Assembly: GCF_030272615.1 (NCBI RefSeq)
Contig: NC_081414.1
Location: 826,424,896-826,488,895, forward strand
Length of the DNA: 64,000 bases
Source of the DNA: Cryptomeria japonica
Taxonomy: Eukaryota > Streptophyta > Pinopsida > Cupressales > Cupressaceae
Direction: 5' to 3'
In this document: positions 9,870-20,955 of the stretch, one piece after another
How positions within the stretch are numbered: position 1 is the stretch's first letter
Layout of the letters: each line of letters starts with the position of its first letter
Notes under the pieces: model-generated
What the model saw: only the letters and a program-made list of their open reading frames with translations
The model's database searches: none
What the model was told of the DNA's origin: nothing
Program-made: the position numbers and the translations under genes

Positions 9870-11513
9870 AGCAGAAAAAAGGAAGGAACACAAGAGCACA
9901 AAAGCACAAGAGACACCCCCCCAAATTCACTCAATCAATGTACCCCCCCTAAAGTGATGATTTTGGCACTTTATACTTAGTGCGATTACAATGAGCCACT
10001 TGCAAAACAAGGCAAAGTGGACTTATGATGCAAATTTTACAACTTCTCAAATGAGATACGAGAGACTTCAATCAATAGTGCAATGAATCTAACTAAGATT
10101 CAAGCAAATATACAAGTACCAATAGAGCCAAAAATGGCCAAAATCTGAAATTACAATTTCTACTTATAATGACATCAATCTGATAGCATCATGTGAAAGT
10201 AGACAAAAAAATATGCACTTTCAAAAAAAACGGCACCTAAAAAGGAGGTCGTATGATCCCAAACGAAGCCTCTAAAGTTGCAAAAACTAGATTACTCAGG
10301 TACAGTCACCAAAAACTGCATTTTCTGAAAAATTCATGCATCAAAATCAAAAAAATTCTTCACCACTACGGAGAGCATGAAATTCTAGCCCATTTCAAAA
10401 AAAATTGCACCCAAAAAGGAGCAAAAATGAGCAAGTTATGGCCATTTGAAGTTGAACTGCAAAATCAAAAATGCAAATGAGAGGGGGGTCCAAAAATTTT
10501 CAAACCCTACTGATGTGGTGCTGACATCAGAAATTCATTGGGTTAAATTTGATGGTCATATTACCGTCATAAAAACTTTGCCCTCTGCTGACTGGGCATC
10601 CGTTCTGTACGGACAGATGACGTGGCAGGTGACTATGCAGTTGACTGTATGTCCGTACCGTACGGATTTGCTGACTGGATGAGCTGATTTGGCTGTTGAT
10701 GTGGTGGTCGTATGGATTTCAGTGTGGCATGGTGACTGTGTGTACGGAAGCTGATGTGGAAGGGTTTGTACCCGCGAGCCAGTGGCCGCCTGCCACGTGG
10801 CGGGCGCGGGTCCTCCGGTTTGGTTGACTACAAACGAGAGGAGACCAGGATGGCGTCGGAGAGGAGGAGCGGGTGCCGGTGGTAGGTGATGCAGCCCAGG
10901 GATAGGCGGAGACCTACGGGGGAGCAGAGGTGCTGGTCGCGGTGGCAGGCAATGTCGGGAGGAGCCGGCGCTGGTGGCAGTAGAGTCCGGCGGCGTCGGT
11001 GAGGAAGATGCCAGGCGGTGCTGCTGCGGGCGGCGGGACATGGCACTGGGCGCTGCGGCAGACAGGTACACGGCAGGACGAGCAGGTAGTATGGGCGCGC
11101 AGACCTGTGCTCAATAGGTACGGCGGCGTCCAAAGCGATCAGAGCTACGGACCTGCAACACGCGGACCTGCGGGTAGGGGGTACGGGGGTCTGCGGACCC
11201 CCAAACAAACTTTTGATTTTTTTCTTTTTTTTTGAATTTTTTATTTTTCGAAAAATATTTTCAGAAATGAAAAAAAAAATTTCCGAAAAATATAATAAAA
11301 TTCCGAAAATCCGTATGATTATAGTAAAATTGGAGAAAAAAATTTTCTCACCAAAATAGGCCGACTTTATAACCAAAATTCATGGAAACGGCCTTCTGGA
11401 CGCAATGGCAGGGTCGGATCTGGTCTAGGACGCCTCCAACAGATGCTGCTCCTTAGACCTGCCTCTTGACGTTGCAATAATGCCTCTTCAAGACGAATCA
11501 ATGAAGCCCCAAT
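9870..11513 (-). other. Long 5' leader of the gag-protease element
   Basis: About 1.6 kb between the primer site and gag. It has two C-runs (9915-9922 and 9943-9949), an ordinary AT-rich half, and a sharply GC-rich, CpG-containing island at about 10740-11200, followed by poly-T/A low complexity. Pro/Arg/Ser-rich frames across the island are composition artefacts. The island is unlike the rest of the element and could be captured host sequence. Confidence 0.6.
10792..10801. promoter_or_regulatory. G-box palindrome GCCACGTGGC
   Basis: A perfect CACGTG palindrome with GC flanks, the classic plant bZIP/bHLH site. TGACGTGGCA lies about 170 bp away, at 10618-10627. Both are in the element's leader, downstream of the LTR promoter. 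That they act in transcription is inference. Confidence 0.35.
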
Positions 11514-11526
11514 GGCTCTGATATCA
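11513..11526 (-). other. Primer binding site (initiator Met tRNA type)
   Basis: On the minus strand TGATATCAGAGCCA follows the LTR end directly. The usual plant Copia site is TGGTATCAGAGC, so one base differs (G to A at the third position). Confidence 0.8.
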
Positions 11527-12016
11527 TGTTGGATTTTGCCAAGATCAAGAGCTCAATGAAATGTACAAAATAGAGACATAATATGGGACAAGAATAAACT
11601 GTATTCTCATCAATAGAAAATGATCAATAACAATGATTCAATAGTTATTCAATAGTTACATACAATGTAGATGAGCTTGCTTATATAGGCAAGGCTAGGG
11701 ATATGTGAGCACACAAACATGACATGTGGCTCAATAAGAAACACGGGTAGGTAGGAAATAGGTGTGGGTAGGTAGGAGAAATAATATAATAGTCCACATG
11801 AGGTGGATCACCCACTGAATGTGGAGTGTAACAACAAGAGTGGAGTGTAACAACAAGATCAACACCATAAAAGGTGGAATTTCTCCTACACACACTATCC
11901 CAATGTGGCACAAACACCCAAGTGTCTCATACCCAAACTACTATGAAAATGCATTATCCTAAGTAAACTTAAGTAAGTGTAATAATATCCAAGATGAATA
12001 ATTATTTACACCAACA
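11527..12016 (-). repeat. 5' LTR of the gag-protease element
   Basis: 490 bp, TGTTGG...CCAACA. On the minus strand GCCTATATAAG (about 11680-11690) is the likely TATA box. AGTGGAGTGTAACAACAAG is tandemly duplicated near 11820-11858, which explains the length difference from the other LTR. Confidence 0.9.
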
Positions 12017-12021
12017 GTCTC

Positions 12022-12916
12022 TTTGAAGGGTATGTGCAAGATCATGGTGTGCCAAAACAGGCCCTTAAGTAGCAATGAAATTTTAAAAAATCAGAGTTAT
12101 GCAACTTGACATGAAAATTTGAATAAGCTGTGAATGTTATTTTTTTAAAATGTAAGAAGAGAATTTATAGAAAATTGAATGTAGTTTCTAAGCTACTAGT
12201 TTTTTTTTGGAAAAAAAATCCTATTTGATGAAAATTTCAAATTTCAATGCAGTGGTACTAAAATTTCAGAAAAAGATAAGAAGTAGGTGTATGTCTGGCC
12301 ATCCTAATCACAATAAAAATATAATAATGTTTTATAATTTTTTATAAAGTAAATAATCATTTATGAATTTTTTACTACAGCTTTTCAGAAATTCAAAAAT
12401 TCCTATGTCTGACCACCTTAACCTGGTCAAAACCTTATGAAATTCAATTTTTAATTTTTTTCCCTATAGTAGATGAAGCATAGGATGTGATGCATGTTTC
12501 GGATTCAAAAAATGTTATACCATTTGAAAGTTATGAGTGTTTTTCAATCAATCTATCAATCAGGACTTTTGTCAGAATTCAATTAGAAAATAAATAATAA
12601 TTATTTATTAAAGTTGAAATAAGACAAGCCTTATATTGTTGAAAATCTGAGAACGTCCTTAAAAAACCCTTTTTGTTTTATTATTTTTGGCTATAAAAAT
12701 GTCATCAACCACCAGTGTAAAGTCTGGAAAATCAAGGAATACTAAAAAACACATTTCCTAGTTGACTTTCTAGGCTTGTCACTTCCAAGCCAAATCTCGA
12801 AGCAAAACCGAGCCAAAATTTTAATAAGTAAATTCAATAACTAAATTTGCACATAATTAATTTATTATTTGTTAATATATAATATATTAATTTATAAATA
12901 AATTAGTATATGATAT
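12022..12916. other. No gene seen
   Basis: AT-rich unique sequence flanking the element. It contains TATATAATATATTAATTTAT-type runs near 12875. No frame, repeat or element end can be supported. Confidence 0.5.
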
Positions 12917-12967
12917 TAGGGAGAGAGAGAGAGAGAGAGGGGGGGGAGGGAGATAGAGAGATTAGGG

Positions 12968-12998
<31 letters not shown>

Positions 12999-13007
12999 GG
13001 GGGGGAA
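12917..13007. repeat. GA microsatellite with poly-G tracts
   Basis: (GA)n blocks, ATTAGGGGAGAGAG units and a poly-G run border the satellite on its left. The right border has the complementary CTCTCCCCTAAT units. Confidence 0.9.
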
Positions 13008-13009
13008 GA

Positions 13010-14254
13010 GGTCATATTATGTTCTAAGGGGTCATATTGTGTCCTGTGACCCCTTAGGTGTCAAATTTTTGTAAGCAATATTGACACTTATTTTTATATT
13101 GTAATAATGGTTCATCTTGCCATCTTATGACACACTATGACCCCTTATGACACACTATGACCCCTTATGACACCATGTGGTGTCGTTAGGGGTCATATAG
13201 TATCATAAGGGGTCATGGGATACTATATGACTCCTAAGGACAACATATGACCCCTTATAACACCATATTGGCTCGTTATGGGTCCTATGGTGTCCTAAGG
13301 GGTCATATTGTGTCCTATGACCCCTTAGGATACCATATGACCCCTTACGACAAAAAATTATGTCGTTATGGGTCATATTATGTCATAAGGGGTCATATTG
13401 TGTCATATAACCCCTTTAAGACACCATATGACCCCTTAGGAGATAATATGACCCTTTATGACTCGATATAGTGTTGTTATGGGTCATATGACCCCTTATG
13501 ACACCATATAGTGTCGTTAGGGGTCATATGGTGTCCTAAGGGGTCATGGGATACAATATGACTCCTAAGGACAACATATGACCCCTTATGACACCATATT
13601 GGGTCATTATGGGTCCTATGGTGTCCTAAGGGGTCCTATTGTGTCCTATGACCCCTTAGGACACCATATGACCCCTTAGGACATAACATTATGTCATTAT
13701 GGGCCATATTGTGTCATATAACCTCTTTAAGACACCATATGACCCCTTAGGACACAATATGACCCTTTACGTCTCTATACGATATCGTTATGTGTCATAT
13801 GACCCCTTATGACACCATATGGTGTCATTAGGGGTCATATGTTGTCCTTAGGGGTCATATCCCATGACCCCTAAGGACAACATATGACCCCTTGTGACAT
13901 CATATTGGATCGTTATGGGTCCTATGGTGTCCTAAGGGGTCATATTATGTCCGACAACCCCTTAGGATACCATATGACCCCTAAGGACAACATATGACCC
14001 CTTGTGACACAATATTGGGTCGTTATGGGTCCTATGGTGTCCTAAGGGGTCATATTGTATCCTACGACCCCTTAAGACACCATATGACCCCTTACGACAC
14101 TAAATTATGTCATTATGTGTCATATTGTGTCCTAAGGGATCATATTGTGTCATATGACCCCTTTAAGACACCATATGACCCCTTAGAACATAATATGACC
14201 CTTTACGACTCTATACGGTATCGTTATGGGTCATATGACCCCTTATGACACCAT
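13010..14254. repeat. Palindromic satellite, left block
   Basis: Built from an approximately 20-bp motif GGGGTCATATGGTGTCCTAA and its reverse complement, alternating along the same strand, so it is full of perfect palindromes such as GACACCATATGGTGTC. Higher-order units, marked by GGGTCCTATGGTGTCCTAAG near 13280, 13611, 13918 and 14027, are about 330, 307 and 109 bp long. Plus-strand frames here are artefacts of the repeat. Confidence 0.9.
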
Positions 14255-15450
14255 TGTTACTATTTACTAAGTTGCCATTCGTTTTATATCAAAGTCATTC
14301 TATATACTCTAGTCAGTTACTACTACCAAAATATTCAGTCGGTAAGCACAAAGCAGTCAGTTATAGAAGAAAATAGTCACAAAGCCTAGTATTTACCGAG
14401 CTGTCTACCGAGTAACACTCTATGTCTACCGAGCAGCAATAATGATACACCGAGTTGATATACACCGAAAGAAACGTGTTACCAGATTCATTGAACCTAG
14501 ACACTTATGTGGAAACGTGTTACAAGATCGAGGAACAAAGAACCATTATCACATTGGAAATTGCACTTAAAGATTTTGTATGATTTTGAGGACATCTATC
14601 CAATGAAATATTTTGTATGGTTATTCATTCGATAAATCATGTTTGTAAGATCGAAGCAATGAAAAGATCACCGACATAAGAGATCTATTTATACAATATG
14701 GGTTAAGGATAAAATAAGAAGATAATAAGAAAAAGAAGAAAAACAGAGGTGTATGAAGCAAGACATGAGTAATAAATAAGGAAGCATTCAGTATTGTGAC
14801 TATCAGAGACACAAAGGTCACCGAGAAGGATTTCAAAGAACAGTCAAGGAACAGAGTAAACAGAAGGGTTTACTGAGTTATCTTATGGGTTACCAAGGTA
14901 TGCTATAAGCAAGGTAATCTCATTTTGAGCACATAGAATCTGCTATAACATTTCAGATGTAAAGTTGCAGATATTTGTAAAGATTTTATTGTAATATTTT
15001 GAAGTTGTAAGAGAAACCTCTAACAGGGTAAAAGACTCTAACAAAGTCTATAAATTGTAAAGCCTTTAACCAGGTGCAACATTTAGAATAAGTGTTATAA
15101 AATCCTTTAGCAAGGTAGATCTAACGATCTTGATACTCCTAATAGGGTAAGCTATCAGAAATAGCTAAACATGTAGCTCTAACTGAGCAACCTTTATTAT
15201 TGCAGTAGTGAAGTTGTGGGTACCATCCCCACTGCAGTTTTTCTCTCTAACCAAGAGTTTCTGTGTAACCAAAATATATGTGTTATGGAGTGAATCATGT
15301 ATGATTGTTATTTATTTGTTTTAGCTTTATGTTATGTTACAACAGTTTTTGGTTTATACATAACAGTAAGGTTATTAAAAAGGAAAAGATTTGAAGTACT
15401 GATTCACCCCTCCCCTCTTAGTTCATTAGCTTTCCATATTGGGCCTAAAA
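14255..15450 (+). repeat. 5' LTR of the 7.9-kb element
   Basis: Starts TGTTACTATTTACTAAG. A TATA-like CTATTTATACA lies near 14685. The end GGGCCTAAAA has lost the final CA that is kept (GGGCCTAACA) in the partner LTR. Confidence 0.9.
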
Positions 15451-15452
15451 AT

Positions 15453-15464
15453 TGGTATCAGAGC
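15453..15464 (+). other. Primer binding site
   Basis: TGGTATCAGAGC, the standard initiator-Met-tRNA complementary site of plant Copia elements, two bases after the LTR end. Confidence 0.9.
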
Positions 15465-15512
15465 TTCAATCCTGGAAAAGGGTTTAACAACCTAAAGAAA
15501 AAAATCTTATCA

Positions 15513-16792
15513 ATGGAAGGCTATAAACAATCTCAGAGAATTATGAATCTTCAAAATGAATTGGATAATGCTAATCAAGTGATTGCAGACATGCAAAGAC
15601 AAATGCAAAAATCATTGAAAGTTAGAAGAAGATTATCTGATGATTTAAAAGACTCTCAAGAGTTAGTGGAACAAATTGAAACATCATCTGAGAATAGTAT
15701 ATCTAAAGAGACTGAAGAGATGATTGAAGAACTGAAGGAAAAGAACAAAGCACTGACTGATCAGCTAAAAGCAATGAAAATAGGACATGAACATTTCAGC
15801 ACAAAGATGACTGAAAATCTGGATGCATTGAGGGCAGGTGAGGATAAAGTAACTAGGATTCAACAAAAACTATCAAATCAATTGGGTTATGGACATCATG
15901 AAGCAAATCTGAAAGATGATGAGAATCAAGCATTGAAACTTGAAGTATCAAGGTTGACCGATGAAATTGAAACAGAGAAGAAATCCAAAGAAACACTAAA
16001 AAAGAGTTATGAAGCATCAAAGATGTTGGATGAGCAACTGAATACAAAAGGACTCAACAAAGTTGTAGGACTCGGTTACAAGGGAAAAGACTCTACCAAG
16101 AAGGGAATCCACACTATTGAAAGAGGAGAATCATCAAAGCAAACTGGAAACAAGAAGAACATCAAAGGAAAGAAACCTATTTGCAACTACTGTGGAAATC
16201 AAGGTCATACTGCCAACATGTGTCATATCAGAAAAGGTAAGCAACTGAATGTCACAAGGTCTAATGGTTATTGTTATAATTGCGATAAATATGGTCACAC
16301 ATCTAACCAATGTAGGACAAAGTCTGTTAGCAATTATCAAAAGGCAAAATTCAAAGGATTTTGTAAAAACTGCTATAAATATGGACATAGTACCAAGAAG
16401 TGTTGGTTTAAGCAAAAGAACTATATGTGGTATGCAAACTGAGCAAATACTAGAGGCTACCGAACTCACACAGATCCTAACTGACAGTATTCTGCAGTAC
16501 CATGGGATTACAATACAAGGATATGGTGTGAATGTTGTGGAAGATATGGACACATAAGTGCCAACTGCTTTATAAGGTTTGGAATGAACAATCGAAGATC
16601 ATGGAGAAATCCTAGTATGGCATGTTTTCATTGTCACAAAGTTGGACACTTAGTAGAGATTGCAGAGATCAACCTAGAGGAGACACTGAGGAAGTAAAAG
16701 GCAAATTACAAATGATTTGGAAAAAGAAGGAAATTATGTCAAATGAAGAAAGCACCTTATCTACCGAGTTAGGTGCACCTATTCCAAATTAA
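15513..16792 (+). pseudogene. Gag-like protein with coiled coil and five zinc knuckles (broken)
   Basis: ATG at 15513 is the first after the primer site (MEGYKQSQRIMNLQNELD). Residues 1-190 are a Glu/Lys/Gln-rich coiled coil with no clear capsid (UBN2) domain. A basic stretch follows, then CCHC knuckles CNYCGNQGHTANMC (about 224), CYNCDKYGHTSNQC (about 253) and CKNCYKYGHSTKKC (about 284). Two TGA stops come next (16440-16442 and about 16476), each explainable as CGA. Knuckle four CECCGRYGHISANC (about 342) and knuckle five CFHCHKVGH (about 372) follow. The last Cys of knuckle five is reached only after a one-base frameshift near 16652. The frame then runs to TAA at 16790-16792. Copia Gags normally carry one or two knuckles, so five is unusual. 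Nucleic-acid binding is the expected role. Confidence 0.75.
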
Positions 16793-17297
16793 TCGGTAAA
16801 GGTATGAAGGGACTGCATTCTCTCAAGGTTAAAACTTAAAGAGATCCTATTTTATCATGTACTTAATTTAAAATCTGCATAACTAAATATGCATTAGGAA
16901 ATTTGAAATTTTAACAAGTCTTTTGGAAGCCTGTCTAGTCGGTAAATACAGGAAGTTTGGCTACTCAGTAAAAGCATAAAAAGGAAGTGGTACCGAGTGC
17001 ATTTAATGTTTTATGACCTAACTACAAGAAGCCCGATAAGGTTTATTGCATACTTAAAGCACTTTGCACGGTCATTTTACACTTACCAAGTTTTTTCAGA
17101 GAGCAGAGAAAAGTGATTCAAAGGCGATCAAACCACCTTCCGAGCGAATTTCAAGGTATTTACACATCGATCTCAAGCATTTCTTAGATCTAGCTACCGG
17201 GAAATATCAGTTGTGATTATCTATTTTATATCTGTTTGTTGTTTGAAAGTCTTCAAACCCTAAGAATATTTTGTTAAGAGATTATCCAAAATTTGCA
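16793..17297 (+). other. Spacer between Gag and ORF2
   Basis: No open frame. TTTTTTCAGAGAG near 17093 could be a splice acceptor and would allow ORF2 to be expressed from a spliced RNA. Alternatively this may be the 5' untranslated part of a captured gene. Neither can be decided from the sequence. Confidence 0.35.
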
Positions 17298-20200
17298 ATG
17301 GTACCTAAGATCCAGAAGCTTGTTGTTGTTGAGAACATTGAAAAGCCCTCACTGAAATATTCTCTAACTCCTAAAGTAGCATCTGAACCAGATGACAAAA
17401 CTACATTTTCACTCATTCTGGATAGGGTTTTACTAGCTGAGGATGTTAGATTCTTCACTAAGTGTCATGTTGAAATCAAGGACACTTATGATGAACTATG
17501 TACCGATGGGAAATTGGATAGCAAGTATGAACACATCAAAATCAAGGGATTGACCGAAGCCCTAACCTATCCTCATGTCTTCAAACCCTAATGGGTCAAG
17601 TTTGTTCTGAGTAGAGTTCATGATGATTTCATGTGGTTAGAGGAGCAACCATTCAAAATCACCAAGGAAATCATTCATTTGACCACCGGTTACCCTATTT
17701 TTGATCATGCTTAAGCTCAGAAAATGATATCACAGAAGGAATTGATCACTCTAACTGGAGTTGAATCAGATTGCAGAGGACTGAAATTGAACAATGTGAC
17801 AGATGCAGAGCTGAAGTTTGCCATTAGAGTAATAGGTTATTGTTTCTTCCAATCAGCAAGGGAAAACAGTGTACCCTATGCAGCAGTCGATTTAGCATAT
17901 AAAATTGTAAAGAAAGGAATGAAAATTGATCTTTGTGAAGTATTGTTGAAAAACCTGTTTGAGAATCTAAACACCATAAGGAAGCCGAAGAAGAACAACT
18001 CAGCTAACACACTGAAGTTTGGATCACTTTTAATATGGATGTTTTTCTATTTTGAGAAATTCTTTCCATCAGTCGGTAATATAGTTTGGGAGCTACACCG
18101 ACCAATCACCCATCAAATCAATGACTTCATCAAAAAGCTAGGTGATAACTTTAATGATATTATGGATGATTATTTCAGTAAGTTTCAAGAAAAGATGCAT
18201 AACAGATATAGAATTCCACCCAAGTTAGTAGAGAAATACAAAGATGATGTATGTTTTGAAGTAGACATTGACTACTGCTATATCAATGTTTTGGAACCTA
18301 AGACTCAATCTTTGCCACCTATGGGTTATGAGATTAATTTTGACATCACACAATAGCAGATAGATGCTTTTCTTACCTTACCAAGGCATGCTATTGAGCT
18401 GAGATACAATACATTTGAAGAAGTTAAAGAGAAAGTTAAGATGAGCATTGTAGTACCCAAGGCTACAAGGAAAGCAACAAAAATGATCAAGGCATTGACG
18501 GAGAAATTTGGAGAAGGTTCCTCCTCCACACCTGTCAAGGGCACTGTAGTCATCACCGAGGAGGAATCTGGAGCCCAAGAGGTAGCTATCACACTGAGCA
18601 CTGAGTTGCCTAAAGGAAAAGTTTTAAAAAGAAAGAAATAGGATACATCATCACCGACTCCTTCATTAAAGTGCCCAGACACTAGATCATCTGCAGTGTC
18701 ACCGAGTAAGAAACCAAAGAATGTTGCCACACCAAAGGTAACAAAAACTTACAAGAAATCTACTCGAAAACTCATTTTGACAAAAGAGTCCAGTGACACC
18801 GAATCTGAAGACAAAAATAAAATTCAGATTGTCAAGAGTAAAAAGGTAGATGTACATAGTGTTGATAATTTTTGTACTAATCTGAAGCAATATGGTGGAT
18901 TTGGAGCATTTAGATATGTTAAGTATGAATCCAAATTTGATGATGAAAAGAGAAAAATTGAAGAAGCTGTCACCTAAACAATTCTGAAATTCCGATTGGT
19001 CCCATTGGAAGTATATAAATCTCTTCCAAATGAATTATATTTGCATATTGATAACAGGTGGAAGTATGCCATGGATTTAGAGAAACAGATGAGAGAAAGA
19101 AGTCTGGTACATCTCTTTCCAGACATGTCAGTAGATGAGATCACTAAACATCTGAAAAACTACCACACAAACTTCCTAGTCAAGCAAAGAGCCTTGAAAT
19201 TGATGAATGGACTTTACTTGGATGTAGAGAATGAAACCAAAGAAAAATGGCAGGAAATCTTTCGAATCAAAAATGATTGTGAACAAGTTGAAGTTGAAAT
19301 AGTTGATGTCACCGAGCAAGATCCCAATATCACTGAGCAAGATCCTGCTGACACTATACAAATTGATGAGGATATCATGGACACTGAGGCACAAGAACAG
19401 GAAATGATAGAAGGGAATGCATATGCCAAACTGGTATCCAGTGAGTCAGTTTTGGAACAAGTTTAGCCCTATCTTCCGATCACTCATCCTATTTCAACCG
19501 AGGCCCCTCAAGATGCTAAATAAGGAATAGAGGGTCACAAGTCTATAGAAGGAGAAACTACCTCTCAGGCCACAGGAGAACAGACCTCTCAAGCACCCAT
19601 AGGCACTAAAAATGTTACAACCGAGATAGCAAGCAAAGAAGAATTGAAGGACACTACAGAGCCTAAAGAAACCAACCAAAGTGTTGCCTCTACCGAGCAA
19701 TCTACTGAGGGTCAACAAGCCTCACAAGCCATTGTATTATTTCAACCAATGAAAGGTAAAGAAAAGAAAATGAAAAAGCATAGTTTCAAATTAGATTTGT
19801 CAAAACCATTAGTGTTGCCAAATGTAGACATATCCAAATTAAAAGGGCAAGAACTCATTGAATTCGGTGAACTATGCAAAGCCAAAGCAGAACAGGAGAA
19901 GCAAATGGCTATTCAAAAGAAAAACAAAGTACTTCAGAAGGTGAAAGCACTATTAACAGATATGCTACTTGAAACTACAGTGACAAAAGATGCAGCCATC
20001 CATATTCAACTGGATGAACTCCTAACTAAAATAGAGACATCTGGAGTAGATGCATCTAAATATTTGAGAAAGTTAAAGGACAAAGAGCCCACTGCTAAAA
20101 TGATTGAAGAGGTACACAAAAGCTATTGCTATTGGCAAAGTCAAACTTGTCAAATTTATTGCTGAGTTGTCCCGGCAACTCAAGCACATTCTTTATTCAT

Positions 20201-20608
20201 TAAGGATATCAAAAATAAAATAGAAGTGATTGAGAAAGAGATCACCAATATCTCAAATAAGTTGACCAATGAGTCAAATTCTATTCAGAATTTCTATACC
20301 AAGCTACAAAAGCTCATGGCTCAACAATTGGAACTAAGGAATGAAGAGCACCAAATAAGGATGGACATAATGACTCTTCAGACACTATTCATTCCTCATC
20401 TTTCATCCGTTCAAGAATAGATCAACAAAGCCACCTCCCTATCCACTCAGCAAGAGGGAAGCACCTTAGATGGACTAATTTCACTGTTAGCTGACATTAC
20501 AGCTCAGAATTCACTCGTGTTAAGGATGCCCTCTCTACCGCTCTCACCGATGCACAGACAAAGTATAAATCCATTTTTGACCAGTTGCCTCCACCGAATG
20601 GTAACTAA
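17298..20608 (+). pseudogene. ORF2, ~1,100-codon protein of unknown function (broken by stops)
   Basis: One reading frame runs from ATG 17298 (MVPKIQKLVVV) to near 20516 without a frameshift. A one-base slip then leads to TAA at 20606-20608 (...PPPNGN). About nine in-frame stops interrupt it (17589, 17712, 18354, 18639, 18975, 19464, about 19518, 20163 and 20418). Nearly all are TAA, TAG or TGA where Gln or Arg is natural. The N-terminal third is globular (WLEEQPFKITKEIIHLTTGY near 17640-17700; a hydrophobic FGSLLIWMFFYFEKFF block near 18020). The rest is Lys/Glu/Thr-rich with a coiled coil near 20230-20400. I do not recognise the family; a distant link to plant transposon-associated proteins is only an impression. 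It occupies the place of pol. Confidence 0.7.
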
Positions 20609-20955
20609 GTTTTGATGTTTGTCAAAAAGGGGGAGTATAGCATCAAAGTATCAAAGGGGGAGTGTAGTATACAGGGGGAGTATATCAAGTAGGACAAAGT
20701 ATCCAAATGCACAGTGAACCAAGCAGTGATCACCGAGTAGTGAACCAAGCAGTAAACACAGAACATTGATCACTGAGCATGCAAAATCAGAGTTTTGTAT
20801 AGCATATTGATAAGGGGAGTATATTTGAATATACCATTTCATTAACAAATGTATATACTGTCTGTTTAGGCAAATTTTGTAACTATATCGATTTTTGAGT
20901 TATGACTTTGAAAGTAGTTTTGTCAAACATCTCAACTAATGTCAAAAGGGGAGAT
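20609..20955 (+). other. 3' untranslated region with four or more polypurine tracts
   Basis: CAAAAAGGGGGAG (20623-20635), CAAAGGGGGAG (20652-20662), ACAGGGGGAG (20671-20680), AAGGGGAG (about 20813) and the LTR-proximal CAAAAGGGGAGAT (20943-20955). Only the last can define the 3' LTR start; the others may be secondary priming sites. Confidence 0.7.

Larger units (their letters stand above)
6896..12016 (-). mobile_element. Non-autonomous Copia-type LTR retrotransposon, gag-protease only
   Basis: Two LTRs (6896-7366 and 11527-12016) start TGTTGG and end CCAACA, with GTCTC on both outer sides (6891-6895 and 12017-12021). On the minus strand the order is 5' LTR, tRNA-primer site, 1.6-kb leader, gag-protease ORF with an acidic extension, polypurine tract, 3' LTR. 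Integrase, RT and RNase H are absent and there is no room for them. The LTRs differ by about six substitutions and one 19-bp duplication, so the insertion is fairly recent. The design matches the terminal-repeat-with-GAG (TR-GAG) class of plant non-autonomous elements, which need pol proteins from a partner. The protease and the extra C-terminal region are additions to that scheme. Confidence 0.9.

Noticed and set aside
10556-11376. Pro/Arg/Ser-rich frames of 171 and 182 codons in the GC-rich leader
   Set aside because: Overlapping frames on the same strand with composition-driven content, no domain and poly-Lys or Phe ends from A/T runs.
13247-14248. Frames encoding repeated SYGVLRGHIVSYDPL-like peptides
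   Set aside because: They fall wholly in the palindromic satellite and recur with its period, so they reflect repeat sequence, not a gene.
15453-15464. tRNA-like TGGTATCAGAGC strings, also at 37225
   Set aside because: These are primer binding sites next to LTR ends; no cloverleaf surrounds them.
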